A DNA stretch of 64,000 nucleotides from Porphyra umbilicalis (taxonomy: Eukaryota; Rhodophyta; Bangiophyceae; Bangiales; Bangiaceae). This document shows, piece by piece, positions 1 through 12,052 of this stretch; position 1 is the first letter of the stretch, and each line of letters begins with the position of its first letter. The notes beneath the pieces are model-generated. The model was not told where the DNA came from. It saw only the letters and a program-made list of their open reading frames with translations, and searched no databases. Made by a program: the position numbers and the translations under genes. The DNA lies in contig KV918844.1 in NCBI GenBank assembly GCA_002049455.2, positions 124,001-188,000 of the forward strand. The letters run 5' to 3'.

Positions 1-3000
1 TCCAGACGCTGGACCCCCGAAACAACAGCAATCGACCAATGCCCCCCCTCACAGAAGAAGAACACCCATGTCGAGAAAGAGAAAACGTCCACCGCCTGGG
101 TCATGGCGGTCACACGAGTCGGCCCCCCCTCACGCAAAAGCGTATACCACACACTACAAAAGACAAGGCAGTCGGCGGAGTCCTTCGGGGAGAGCTCCTC
201 CTGCCAGAAGTAGCGAGCAACGGCGTCGACTAAGCCGTCGCGCATGTCCGTGTCGTCTGCGAGGCTCATCCAGTCCGACCGGTTGACCGCAATTGGACCA
301 CCTGGCCCGTGGTCGTACGTGAACATGACACGACCAGCTTCTGAACGGCCATCTTGCGAAGACGGGAGCCGGTCAAGGTCCACATTGTTGCCGTCAACGA
401 CCACAGCTCCGGCACGTAGGCGATGAGCGCTGCGTGTCCGCATGGTGAGTTGCACGTTGGTTGCAGGCCAACAGACCCTCCGCGACAGCCACCCTTGGAG
501 CTGGGGACGAACACAGCAAGATGGGGGTCTTGCATGAGATAGGTCGGCGAGACCTCACGACAGCGAAGCAATCTGCAGCTCAATGCACACGGTTGGTTCT
601 TCATCCGAGATGGTGTCAACTTTCGTCGACCCTTTATTGGTACCATTAGACGAAGGGCCTGTTACGAGATTGTATATTCCGTATCTTTTCGTTTTCTAGT
701 CACGTGTTTACGAGATACCGCACTGTACCCAGAAGTCCAAAATTCGAGGCAAAGTGACTGACTATATAATTGTGCTCGCGGCGGAATTGCTGTTTTTTTT
801 TTATTGGCAGTAGCGACGCGAGTGGCTCATCATGCCAGAAACGACAGTGTCTACAAATACTATACGCAGGAGTCTAGCACTTACGGCCCAGAACACTGCC
901 CAATATTTTCTGTACTTTATTGAGCCAGCCAGAACGCATGAAGAGCACTGTCCGTAGCAAAGCTGTAGGACTAACACCGTGTGGAACGCACGTGCGCCGT
1001 GACATTGCCGATTGGAGCTGGCCAAGGCCTCGTCGCGCTCCGTAGCCTATTAGGTAAACAGAGAGATGGCCAAAGAACAAAGGATGCTGCATGGCTGTTC
1101 TCCAGTCACTGACGAGTCCCTGAAAACTTGTACATGACACGAGCAACATGAATGCTGTTCTCGTGTGAGCGCGCACCGTATGGTAGTTCGCGCGGGCTGT
1201 CGAGCAACCAGGGGGGCCGGGATGGTGCGAGGAGCGCCATGCACTATAAAGCGCACATCAGGGGATGGCACATCAGACTCGGAAGAAGCTGTGGCGACAC
1301 CTTATCTACAAGCTGGCGTGCCGGGACATAGGTATTGAGAGACTGACGGTGCACACGCGGGACCGGACTCTCTGACAAGGTGGTGCCTCCTTTGACGGGC
1401 TTTTAAGGTTCAAGAGTAGTGGGCGCAACATTGCTACAATCGTTGAGGATGTGGATTACTTGTGCTATGCTCTTGTTGGCTGCCCCTTGAAGTACAGGGC
1501 GCTCGCCAGCGAGTAGAGACCCGGAAGGGCAGGTCTTGCCTGTGATATGTGGCGCCGACAGGGAATGGTATGTCCATGACGGGCACGTAGTCCATGCTGA
1601 GCTCCAGATGTCTCGTACTATCCGAGACTATAAGCGACGACAAGATTCTGGACATACGGACTCTGAGGTACTGCCACAGATCGGGGAAGGGCAGGAAGCA
1701 CCCGAGGGGGCGCAGAGCACACGTCGGTCACAATGGTAAATGACATCTCTCCATATGTCTGCAGCGAGAATGCCGATGCTTGCCACCATGGGACTGGATT
1801 CTGATAGTGCCTCGGTGATGTAACAGGATAAGACGGCGCTGTATGGAGCCCCGACATCGACAGGCGTCTTTCAACAGAATGAGTGAGTCCCCTGGGCGTC
1901 GGGCACCGAAAGACAGGCCTGAGGTCTGCAGCAGTCCGCAAGTACAGACAAACATCGAGAAATTTCTGACAGTAGTGGAACAGAATACGCGAAAGCCGCT
2001 GCAGTAGACGGCGCGGCCTAAGATGCTCGCTATCTCACGCATCAAAAATCCTCTCAAACGTGTCTCGCGCCGGCGCTTCCTACACCAAGAAAGACACCAA
2101 ATGCGCCGTCAGCGCTCCACGCCAGAGATGGCCGCAAGACTGTCGTCGCGGCAAGTCACCAGGGTGGTTCATAAACTCGAAAAAAATGCTCCTCCTCCGC
2201 TCCTCTGCTCCTCTGCTCTGGCGGTTGCGCAGGCCCCGAGCGGGGTTGTTGTCAGGCAGCCCCGCTCTAGAGCCACAAGGGGGTTCTCTTCGTGGCCCAT
2301 GACCGCTGAGAACGCTCCCGAAAATCCGCGTTTGGAATAGTTAATTCTACTGCCGTTCAACAAGGCCATGAAATACTCGATCTATCAGGGCATGAAGTAC
2401 TCAGGACATGGGACTGGACCGCCATTCAGGACGCTGCACACTGCATGCAAAACATCTCACGCACCACCACGTACCTCTGCATCCGTATCCCGCCCAGTTT
2501 CAATAGATGGAAGGCCCCGGCACTCAGGTTATCCCTGCACGGTCTACGACGCAGAATCGACTGAGACGCCACTAGATCTTACCTCGCTCCTGGGGCTGCT
2601 CAGGCAGCGGCAGACACCCGCAGTCCAAACTACACTCTTTGATGCATCACGTAGCGTCAAGACAGGCGCAGCTTCAGTAAGTTCAAGCGTTGTTGTGCTG
2701 CTCCTTGTGGCCACAAGGAGCGTGGCTGTGGCGGTTTTCACGCAGGCGAAGTACATTCCAACTGGTTACGAGTTAGAAGTGTTTTTTCTTGCCAATGTTG
2801 AACATAACTACCATTCTCGATTCGATTTGTTGCGAGAGTCTGGCACGAATGCCTGCAAGTTTTGACCTGGATCATCTGTCAGTGCCGTTAAACTGTGGAA
2901 GCCTGACGTTGAGCCACGTTACTAAGGGTTGGACTGGCGGAGCGGAGGAGCGGAGGAACGGAGTTTGTGAACCAACCTACCATCTGAGAGCCACGTCGGG

Positions 3001-3133
3001 GCTGACTTTCTCATCAGAGCCATCTCACTGGGCAACCGCTGATGAGGTGCCCACCCCGTCTGTGCCTGACGTTTCCGTATCGTTGCAGAATGTCCAGAGC
3101 GAGCCGCGGAGTGTTGTCAAGGATCAGCATCCC
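1..3133. other. No supportable gene, left edge
   Basis: Moderate-GC DNA with short open frames on both strands, none showing a domain, a convincing splice pattern or family resemblance. A short T-run and an AT-rich patch lie near 760-800. I see no repeats of note before the foldback element that follows. Confidence 0.5.
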
Positions 3134-3351
3134 ATTCCGCTTTACAGTCAGATGGCAGAACAATGTGGTCCACGCCATCTCGTTGTGGGGTGTCCGCAGT
3201 GACAGCTGTCCATATCCTGACAAATCCGGCCGCTGTGATGGCGCCATGATGGCGGACAAGATTGTCAAGATATTGGCAGCTGTCACCACGGATACCCCGC
3301 CACGAGATGGCGTGGACCACGGTTTTCTGCCATCTGACTGTAAAGCGGAAC
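3134..3351. repeat. Foldback (MITE-like) element, ~218 bp
   Basis: The two halves are imperfect reverse complements. The left arm starts with ATTCCGCTTTACAGTCAGAT and the right arm ends with ATCTGACTGTAAAGCGGAAC. Matching blocks run inward through 'GTCCACGCCATCTCG' and 'CGAGATGGCGTGGAC' to a short centre near 3240. No open frame of interest and no clear target duplication. It is best read as a non-autonomous DNA element; the superfamily cannot be assigned. Confidence 0.7.
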
Positions 3352-4400
3352 ATGACGTGCACAGTCAGCTGTTTTCGAGGAGCCCGTGCGCCGCACCGCA
3401 GGAGAGAGTGGCCTGGCCATCGAGGTCAGCAGTCACTTCCTCGTTCGAAAGACAATACAGAGAAACTGTCCGGGTCTTCGAGGTCGCCTACTCGGCGTCA
3501 TTTGTCGAGACTGTGTATCAGACTGTGACAATGTCCAACAAGGTGATGCGAGGTGCGTTCCATAATTTCCCATCGTCACAGGCGATATGTGCAGCGCAGC
3601 AAGCTCCGTTGTGCGCCCCGTTTTCAGTACCTCCTTTGTCGCTGTTGCGCCCCAATATTGGCAAAAGTTGATACAGATCGACCTGCCGGAATTAGTTTGG
3701 AGCTACATCGGTCATGAAACGGAGTAGTTTACGATCCGATTTCCACAACTGCTGGAGCTCTCTCGGGGATAAAGCGATCTTCGGCCTTCGTTGCAGCTGT
3801 ACAGTGATCATGCAGGCCAGTATCCTGGCCACAGATCTGCCGGCAGGAGAGATTTCGCGTACGGCGCTAGCTCGACAGCTTGTACCACATGCACACGTCA
3901 TGGCAGCATCCGCACTATCACATCTCTCGAAATCTGCGCTGCTCTTCCGGCTCACGTTTCAGGCCTGAGTGACAGGATCGCCACAGAGACGCTCTACCCG
4001 AAGTCTGCAACAGGGAAACGCTACTGGAAAAGATGGCGAGTATGCTAGCCAGCGGCCTGTCTTGGCCGGCAGAGCGAACCTTCGCAACGCGAACAGAGCA
4101 AAGGTGGTTCTTATGGTCCCTAACAGCTCGACGTCGCGCGTCCTGGCACCCAGCCTCGCCCTCAAGTACATCGGCCGGCAGGCTGACGCACTGCTGTCGC
4201 GCACGTGAGCCGCTTCAGGCCCACCCAAGATTGGCGACCGACCAGTGGCGCCGTCGCCGGTGGCCGCCGGCATCGTGAACGGCGGGCAGCGTCACTGCCG
4301 CATTCGGCGCTTCGACGAGTGATGCAGCGCAACAGGGCAGAAAAAGCACGGACTGTGCGCGCGACGCCGCGTGAGGGTGGACACATCAGGGCCGACAGCG
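3352..4400. other. No supportable gene
   Basis: Mixed-composition DNA that grades into the GC-rich island starting near 4.4 kb. Short open frames only, none recognisable. Confidence 0.45.
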
Positions 4401-6500
4401 GTTACATTGGGTGACGGCGGACGCCGCGCCGGATGCGGCCACCGAGAATGCTGAAAGCTAGTCGATTGCGCGCGCGCGCCGTGGGCGTCAGCCTTCGCCA
4501 GAGAAGCGCCCAAAATCAGGCGGCCCGCGGCGGCGGGTCCGCCTTTGGCGGGCGTTGGCGGCCTTGCTTGCAGCTAGACAAAGGTTGGCCGCACGCGGCG
4601 AGCAGCAAGGGGTTCGAGGGTGGTCCCCCCCCCCAACCCCGAGTTTCGCCCGTGCGCGAGCAGGTGGCCGTGCCGCTGACAGTGGCGGCGGAGCAAAACC
4701 TGGATCCAGTGCCCGCGGCGGCCGCGGCCGTGCGGCCACGCAGCGGCGGCACGGTCGTCGGTGGTGGTCGACGCGGCCAACTCCCACGTAGTTGGTTGGC
4801 CGACGGCGGGCGGCGGCCCTGTTAGAAGCTCTTTGCCCCGCGCCGGTCGCGTCCGTCGTGCCCGTCGCGTCGCACCCGCAGGGTCAGTGTCGAGTGTCTA
4901 GTCCAACGTAAAGCTTGTTCTCTTCTCTCCGCGCCCGAGGCTAGCCCTCGGACGCAATCTACTTGTACACCTCCAGACGGTGCTCGCCCCTCCCTCGGCA
5001 CTCGCCCGCAGTCGGGCCTTCCAGCCTGCACGCGCCGCGGCCCTCGCCTGCGGCCGTCGGGAAGGTGACCCGCCGCCGCTCCGCCCTGCGCCTCGGCTCC
5101 CTCCAGCCAACCGCTCGGGTCCCGGCGGCCCTTCACTCATTCCGCTCACCTCTCCTTGTCCACTCAGTCGACCGCCTCAGGCGCGCCCTCCTGGGTGAAG
5201 CGCACCCACCGTGCAAACCGCCGCCCGGCCGTCGGGCCAGACGGTGGCGCGTGGCAGGAGGTGCGGCCGGCTGCGGAGAGCACGAGAAAGCCCGCTCGCA
5301 ACTCCCCACCGCTGCCTAAGTGCCGAGGCCGCGGGGGGACCACCGTGTAGTTGCTCCCCGCGTCCCAACAGGCCCTGTGCGCGGAGGCCGCCGCCACCGT
5401 TGCAGCCGCCGCCATGCCGTGGTGCAGCCGCGGAAGAAACGAACGCAGCTTTCCAAGAGCGGAGAAGCGGGCGATACGGGGAACGGGGCGGGCGCGTCGA
5501 TGGCCGACGACTCAGCGCGCTCTGCAGTCCTGTAGTCGGCACCATCCGGTGGCGTGAGTCGTCCCGGCCCTACACGCTCTCAGAAGCCGGGCAGCGTTGG
5601 ACAGCGTTCTCGACCTCGCTACCCTTCGACCGCCACCGCCCGCCCGCCCCGAGAGATGTATCCGAATGGCGACTTCTCCATCGTGTGGCCGCCCGCGTGA
5701 CTGCCGCCGCTGCCGCCTCCGTGGCACCGCATCCGCGCCCACGAAGGCAGAGCGCGAGGACCAGGTACCCGTAGTGAGGCGCAGCAGCTTCGCCGCGGGC
5801 GTCGGCACCTCCACTTGGCGGCCGCAACGGCCGCTGGCGCAGCGCGGACGGGTAGCACCCGCAAGCCCTCTGCAGCAGTCGGTGGACTTGGGTGCCGCTT
5901 AGCACCCTCCCGCGACCATCAAACGGCCGCAGCGGGTGCGCCGTCTGCTGAGGACGGTGCCGTCATCGCGGGAGCCGCCTTCGTCGCAGCCATTGTCGTG
6001 GTGGCGTTGGCGGCGTGCTGCCGCGGCTGGCGGCGGCGGCGCGACGGGTAGCAGCGGATGTGGCGGCCTGGGGGGGCATTGCCGTCGCGGCGGTTGCCGC
6101 AGCGGTGGCGGCGGCGTCGGTTGCGGAGCACTGCCGCAGCGGCTGGGGGCGCCGCGGATTGTGGTGGCGGGGGCCGTAATGCCAGTGGCGGCGGTTGTTT
6201 TGCCCGTGCCCGTCGCAGTCAACCTAAACTGGCGGGCTGGCACGTCGCCCTGTCGGCGTCCCAGTCGCGCTGCTGGCGCAACACAGCGAAAGGGTGACCA
6301 GCGTCCCACGCTGCAGCAAGGTTGCTGCTGATGCTGTCACCGCTGCGCTGGCCGTTGTGGCGCCGACGAGCGGCCGCTTGCCCCCCATCAGCGGAGGTGT
6401 AGGGGAGGCGCCGTGCAACTGCCGCGGTGGAAAGTGGTGGCGGTCAGTGTGCGGCTGCCAACCCGCACGCCGGGCTGCCCGCGCCTTTACGTGTGAGACT
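4400..6500. other. GC-rich low-complexity island 1
   Basis: Runs of GCC/GCG/CGG trinucleotides and short C or G homopolymers keep many frames open on both strands. Their products are Arg/Pro/Ala/Gly-rich and mirror each other, as expected from composition. No domain recognised. It could hide a frame-broken gene, but I cannot support one. Confidence 0.55.
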
Positions 6501-6839
6501 CTTTGTGGTTGGGCGGCAGGGAAGCCTGCGAAGCGACGGCCGCTGCATTAGTTGGTGACCGCTGCCGACCCTCTGTGCAGAATTCGTGCTCGCCACAGCT
6601 AGTAGGCCGCGTGCTCTGCGAGGACGGGTGGTCGGACGGACGGACAGTTGTATACGACATGCTGGCACCCTGCCGGCGGCAAGCGGCGACGTCGGCTGCT
6701 ACCTCAGCCTCCTGGCCGCCCTGTGTTACTCGGCAGCTGGTGACGCGACAGCCTCCAGGCCGCCCTGTGTTGCGTGGTAGCTTGTGGCGCGACTCTACGC
6801 GAATGTGGGCACAGGGCGTGGGGGTAGATCCTGACGAGT

Positions 6840-7480
6840 CTGTTGGGGGGAGGATCCAGCCGAGGTTACAAAGCTGTACTTGACAGGATGGTAAAAATCC
6901 TATGTGTGTGCTCATTTCGTCTGCCGGGCTGTGGCATGCCAAGTGCTACGCGCTTGAAGATGCCGCCGGCCTTGTCCCCTCTGTGCCACAACTCCCCCTG
7001 TAGCGCACTTGCTGTGCAGGGTATTGCTGTTACATGAAAATTTGCCGACCTGGATAGCAAAACTCCCGGAGCAGGCCATAATTTCAGTGATGCTCTGCCG
7101 GTTATTGGCCATGTCATTGGCCAAGACTGCTGTTTCTGGCGCAATTACTATGTTCATATCGACAAAAGTTTCTCTAGAAAGATTTTCCAGCTCACAAGCT
7201 CGAGCTGTGTGGTGGGGTTTTCAAATCCAGCTGAGGAACTTGGCTGTACTCGGCACGATGGCCAAAACCACCTGTGTGTGTCACTTCTGTGCGCGTCCTT
7301 TCATCTTTCGAGCAGATGGACCAAGGCTTCCAGGCAGGCGCTGCAAGTACAGAACTGCCACCAACGTCGTATTTTTGCTGCCCTCATACGAAGTGTCGGA
7401 CCAGCCTAGGAACTGGACTGTACTGGCACCCTTGCTCAAAACACACCTGTGTGTTTCACACTTTCAAAAGTCGACTCAGC
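6840..7480 (+). repeat. Three diverged copies of a ~60-80 bp repeat
   Basis: Three blocks, at about 6867-6925, 7232-7300 and 7412-7470, share the order 'CTGTACT', a GGCAC-like block, 'CAAAAC' and 'CTGTGTGT'. A related stretch lies near 21,955-22,000. The spacing is irregular, so these are dispersed repeat fragments rather than a tandem satellite. Confidence 0.45.
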
Positions 7481-7539
7481 GCGTCTGCCTTCTCACCAAG
7501 TTTCGCGCTTCCCCGCAGATCGAGCAAGCCAGCTCTGTG

Positions 7540-9390
7540 GGTGACCCCCGTTCGCGGCAGCGTCCGTCACCGCCCCCCTCCCCCCGCCACACACGAGGCC
7601 CTGCGCAACTGCGCGTCTTACCCCCGCCCCGTCCTTTTGCTCCGTCGATGCCGTAGCGATGGACGTCGCGGCGGCGGCTGTCGCGGCGGCGGCGGTGGCG
7701 GCCGCGACATCTCGAGTCGGGGCGTGCCTGCCCGCCGCCCCCACCCCGTTTAGGATGGGCAGGCGACCGGCGGCGCAGTCTCTCTGGTGGCGCCTGAACA
7801 CACGGGCGGCGAATGGTGTCGGCGCTGTCGCCAAACGACTCGGCAGCGAGCCCCCCGCGGCGCGGCGGACCGAGCGGGGACTGCCCGTCCCGGCGCCGCC
7901 GACGCTGGGGCGGGAGGTGCCCTCAGAGGCGGCGGCACGGGGCGGCGGCGGCGGCCGCCGGCACCGCCCCCCCGTCTGGCACACATCGATCGGATGCTCC
8001 GTCGGCGTCGGCCGCCGCCGAGGGCGCGACGTCGGCGTCGGCCGCCGCCGAGGGCGCGACGTCGGCGTCGGGCCTCCACCTACTCGTCGGCGGCCGCCGG
8101 CGGCGGCGCTGCGCTCAGCCGCCTGCCGTCGGCAGTGGCGTCGTCGGGCGGGCGCCTGGCCGCCCGCGGGTGGCTGGGAGGGGGCGGCAGCGGGGGTGGG
8201 GCGCCCGCCGCCCCGCCCGCGCGACCACGGGTCGCTCAACCAACGCCCGTGGCGGCGACACGCCGGCGTGCGCCGACCGCAGCGGCGGGCGCCACCGCCA
8301 CCCGACCGGCAGCGGCTGCGGCGCGTCGCGGCGGCGGCGGGCGGCGGGGTCGCACACCATCCTCCCCCCCCGCTCGTGAGCCGGCGGCGTGTCGCTGTCG
8401 AGGTCGGCAGCGGCATGACGGCGGCGGCGCCGCCGCCGCTGCCGAGGACGTGGCAGCGGGTGCGCCGCCGCCGCCGCCGCCGACGCGCAGCGGCGGCGGC
8501 GGCCGCGCGCGGCACGACGGGCGGTGGCGGCGGCGGCCGCGGTGCCGGCCGCCACCGTGGGCGGCGGGGTGCGCACGGCGGCGCGGCCACACGGGCGGTC
8601 GGCGCGGCACGTCCGACGGACGTTGCGCCGCGCAGCTGTCGCGGCGCGGCGCGTCGGCGGAGCGCGCACCGAGCGCCGTGCCGCTGCCGACGCTTCGGCG
8701 GCAGCCGCCGCTGCCCGACGGGGCGACGGGGCGCCGCCGCGCGGCGGCGGCGCGCCCGTCGGCGGCGGCGCGCCCTTCGGCGGCGGCTCCCCCCCCCCTT
8801 GGCGGCGGCTTCCCCCCACGGCGACGGCACGCAAACGTCTCGCAACGGGGACGAGGACGCCGCAGGCCGCGGCCGCGGCGCGGCTGGCACCCGGCACGCC
8901 ATGCTGCCCGCGACGCTGTGCGTGCGAGGCTGTTGCGCCGAGGTGGGGGGAGGGTGGGGGGGAGGGGCGGAGGGGGGGGGGGAGCGGTGGCGCCACTGCC
9001 ATGTGCAAATCGGTGGCCAGCGCCGGCGCCCGCGCGCCGGCGCGCCCGCTGCACGCGGGCGGCGCGCCACCGGCGGCCGCGCCGGTCGCCGCGTGGGCCG
9101 CCGCGCCGGCGGACGGCGGGCGTCAACGACGCCGCCGACCAAGGGGGGCGCCCCGCCCCGCGCGGCGGCTGCGGCGGTGGACCTACCTCCGCTCGCTGGC
9201 GCGCTCCCATGGCTCGGCCGCTGGCGCTGGGCGGAATGGGGTGTGCGGCCGGGGGGGGCGCGCGGCGGTCGCAGCGCAGACGCTCCCCCGTGGGGCGGGG
9301 AGCCGCCGCCCAGCGGGACGGACCCCGCCGGGGCGTGCGACGGTGGCGGTGCGACTGGGGGGGAGGGCTCCCGGCGCGTCTGATGCATGC
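7540..9390. other. GC-rich low-complexity island 2
   Basis: About 1.85 kb of extreme GC, with open frames longer than 500 codons on both strands. A 30-bp unit is repeated just over twice at about 8003-8075. Products are homopolymeric Arg, Ala, Gly and Pro, with no domain. The island stops abruptly near 9,390, where the sequence turns AT-rich. Confidence 0.55.
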
Positions 9391-9499
9391 AGTATCGAAG
9401 CACGCATCGAAGCACGCACAAGCCGCGAATGAAGTACATTAGAACGACGCGAATGAAATGCATTAGAACGACGGATGAGGCACAAATATAGACACAATT

Positions 9500-9635
9500 T
9501 TGCGTGCTCCTACAACTTTTGCGTGCTACCATTGGTTCAATAATACCTCAGGATATAATAATAAAAAACTTAGCGATAAATTACACTATGGAAATAAAAT
9601 TTTGCAAGGAAAAAATAAAGAAATAAAGAAATGGA
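9500..9635. other. AT-rich patch between two GC islands
   Basis: About 130 bp of strongly AT-rich DNA with A-runs, sharply different from the GC islands on both sides. It holds no gene. Read on the minus strand, its six-T run (plus-strand A-run at 9610-9615) would terminate the Pol III-like unit that follows. Confidence 0.6.
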
Positions 9636-9785
9636 GTGGAGGGGAATTGCACCCCAACCGATTCGAACCTACAACCATTCACTACCGGGCAGCGTCCCGA
9701 GGCACGAATCTTTCGATCCCATGTGTGACGGGTACGGGCCCTCGCAGATCCCGATTGCAGGGTCGGCCGACTGCACTACAGCCAC
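9610..9785 (-). ncRNA. Pol III-like unit (tRNA-derived SINE?)
   Basis: On the minus strand the sequence TAGTGCAGTCGG (plus 9767-9778) fits the A-box pattern TRGYNNARNNGG, and GGTTCGAATC (9660-9669) is a textbook B-box. A TTTTTT run lies about 45 nt further on. The boxes are about 110 nt apart, and no acceptor stem, D-stem or proper T-stem can be folded, so this is not a working tRNA gene. A tRNA-derived SINE or a tRNA relic with an insertion is the best reading. Confidence 0.4.
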
Positions 9786-9889
9786 CTGTTTGCCAAACCT
9801 GTGATTTTTGGCAATTTGATCTCCCTTGAACCTACATTCAGAACTTCTTCATTGGCGAGACGAAATCTTTGAACGCCGTCACGTCCGTG

Positions 9890-11870
9890 CGTGGCCCTCT
9901 GCGCGCTCCCGACGCCTGTGTCCTTTCTGGCTGCCTCGTCCCCCTCTGCTCTGCCCGACCAGCCCCCCCCCCGCCAGCGCGCATCGGTGCGTCTGCCGAC
10001 CCCGCACACGCGCCCACCCCCCCCTGCGACGGCCAACTGCTGGCGCCGCGGACGTGGACGCCATCGTTGCGGCCACGCGCGCGGCGGCGGCGGCGGCGGC
10101 GGCGGCGGGGGCGTCCCCCGCCCCCTCCCTTTAAGCCAAACTCCGACGCACGGATGCGCCCGACGACGGCCGAAAAGGCAAACTCCCCCCCCCCCCCGAC
10201 CCCCCCCGCACTACTCCCCCCTCCGACCCCCCCCCCCTACCCCGGCCCGTCCACCCGCCGCAAGTCCCTTCTCTGGCGCCACGTGCACCTCTCGGCCAAC
10301 GGGCAGCTTCTTGCGTGCGGCCGCTGCGAGCACGGCGGCAGCCGCCACACGACGCGATGCGCGCGCACTTGGCCGCGCGTGCCGCTTTTCGGGGCGCCGC
10401 GCCCGTGGATGCGGCAGCGGTGGGGGCGGCGGAAGCGGCTGCCGCGCGCGGGCGGGGCGGAGGCATGAGGGGGGCGCGAGGGGGGGTGGGGGGGGGACGC
10501 GGGGTTTGGGGGGGGCTCGGCCGTGCGCACCGCCGCCGACGCGGCGGCAGCGGCGGCCTCGGCGGCGGCGGCTGTGGCGGCGGGCGAAGCCGACGCGGCG
10601 GAGGCGGCGCCGGCTGTTGGGGGGCGAAGTGGCGGGTGTGCCGCCGTCGCCGCCGCCACGGCCGTTTCCTCTGCCGCCGCTGCTGCCGCCGCTGCTGCCG
10701 CCGCCTGCCACCGCCGCCCGGCGCGCCGCCGCCGCCGGCTGCAGGGGCAGGTGTGGAGGCGACCGCCGCCGCCACGGCGGCCGCGCTGCCGCCGCCGCTC
10801 CCGCCTGTGGACGCAGCGGCCAGCACGGCGTCCCCCCCCCCGCCCCGCCCGGCCCTCGTTCCCCGCCCCCGCCTCCCCCCCTGCGTGCACCTGCGCTACA
10901 CGGCGCCGGCGGTGCAGGTCACACCCCCCCACCTCCCCCCCCCACGGTCCGCGCGCGCCTCGCCGCGGCCATTGACTGCCTCGGGCGGCGCCTCGTCGCT
11001 GCCGCCGCGGCGGCAACCCCCCCCCTCCGCCTCGCCACCCTCCACGACCGGGCGCTGTCGGGGCCCCCCTCCCCCGGTGGTGCCCGCCGCCGCCTGGGCC
11101 CCCGCCGTCGGCCTCGGCGACGCGGAGATGAGGGCGCTCGCCGCCGCCGCTGCTGCCGCGGGCGTGTACCTGCCGGGCACGCGGTACAAGTGGGGGGCGG
11201 GGGGGGGGTGACCGCGTGGCTGGTCGGCCCGGGGGGGGGGAGTGCCCCTTCTCTGGTCCGCGGCTGTGGGGGGCGGGGAGGGCGGGGGGGGGCGGCAGCC
11301 CCGCTGGCGCCGGTCGTGGCGACCGGGATTGTGGTGCTGGCGGTTGTAGCGGGCGATGCGCTCGGCGTGCCCGAAGTCGCGCGCGTGGCGGCGTTTGGCG
11401 GCGCCGAGCTTCTCGCGCACCAGGCAGCGGCGACGGCGGATGCGGCGGGCGCCGCCGCCACCGCGACGGCCGCCGGCGACGGCGGGGGCGGGTTCCGCGG
11501 AGGCAGCCGCCTGCCATTCCCCAAGGACCCCCCCTCCCGCTTTGTCCGTCGGCCACCCCTCCCGGTAGACGGCCCTCGCCTCCGCCGCGGCACGGCCGCG
11601 TCGTACACCGCCGCCGCCGCGTTGTGGAGAAGGGCGCGTCGCCGACCACCGCCGCCGTCACACCTGCGCCTTCCGCGTTCGCATCGGCCGCCGCCGCTCC
11701 CGACCGCGCGCGGGCGGCCGCCAAGTCGGCGGCAGCCGCGGCCATGGTCGCCACCGCCGCTCCCGCGTCGGCGGGCGAGGGGGGGGGGGGGGGGTGCGCG
11801 GCCGTTGCCGCGGTGGAGCCGGCGTGGGGTGGGCAGTCACGCGCTCTCAGAGTCTTTGGCACGGGGTGAG
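9890..11870. other. GC-rich low-complexity island 3
   Basis: Long open frames on both strands, mostly compositional. On the plus strand some stretches read like real protein but sit in different frames. One is about 10,945-11,080. Another is about 11,090-11,210, ending in a tidy stop after 'GTRYKW'. A third is about 11,310-11,480, with a hydrophobic run 'VVATGIVVLAVVAG'. Frame changes coincide with poly-C or poly-G tracts. It could be a gene broken by homopolymer indels, but I recognise no family. Confidence 0.4.
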
Positions 11871-11981
11871 GCGGAGCTTGCGGCGGTGCTGCTGCGGAGA
11901 GGGGAGCGGGACTGGTGCGGGGTTGGGTTTTTTGGGTTGTTTGTACCGCACCTTGGTTGCTGTTACGGTGTTTTGTCCTCG

Positions 11982-12016
11982 CACACGCCGAAGCTGCTCG
12001 TTGCGCCTTGCGCCTC
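11982..12016 (+). repeat. Short repeat at GC-island tail
   Basis: The block 'CACGCCGAAGCTGCTCGTTG' followed by CGC-CTTGCGCCTC recurs in related form at 25,415-25,490 (two adjacent copies) and 25,624-25,668. In both places it lies just downstream of a GC island and a T-rich stretch, so it may mark the end of a repeated element. Confidence 0.45.
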
Positions 12017-12052
12017 TCTTTATAGACAAACACACATTGATCAAACTTCAAC

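Noticed and set aside
7493..9532. A 679-codon minus-strand ORF and 550-codon plus-strand ORFs in GC island 2
   Set aside because: Both strands are open at once, the products are Arg/Pro/Ala/Gly mirrors, and no domain or start context is seen; composition explains them.
9641..9785. A tRNA gene on the minus strand
   Set aside because: A- and B-box sequences are present, but acceptor, D and T stems do not form and the boxes are too far apart. Listed only as a Pol III-like unit.
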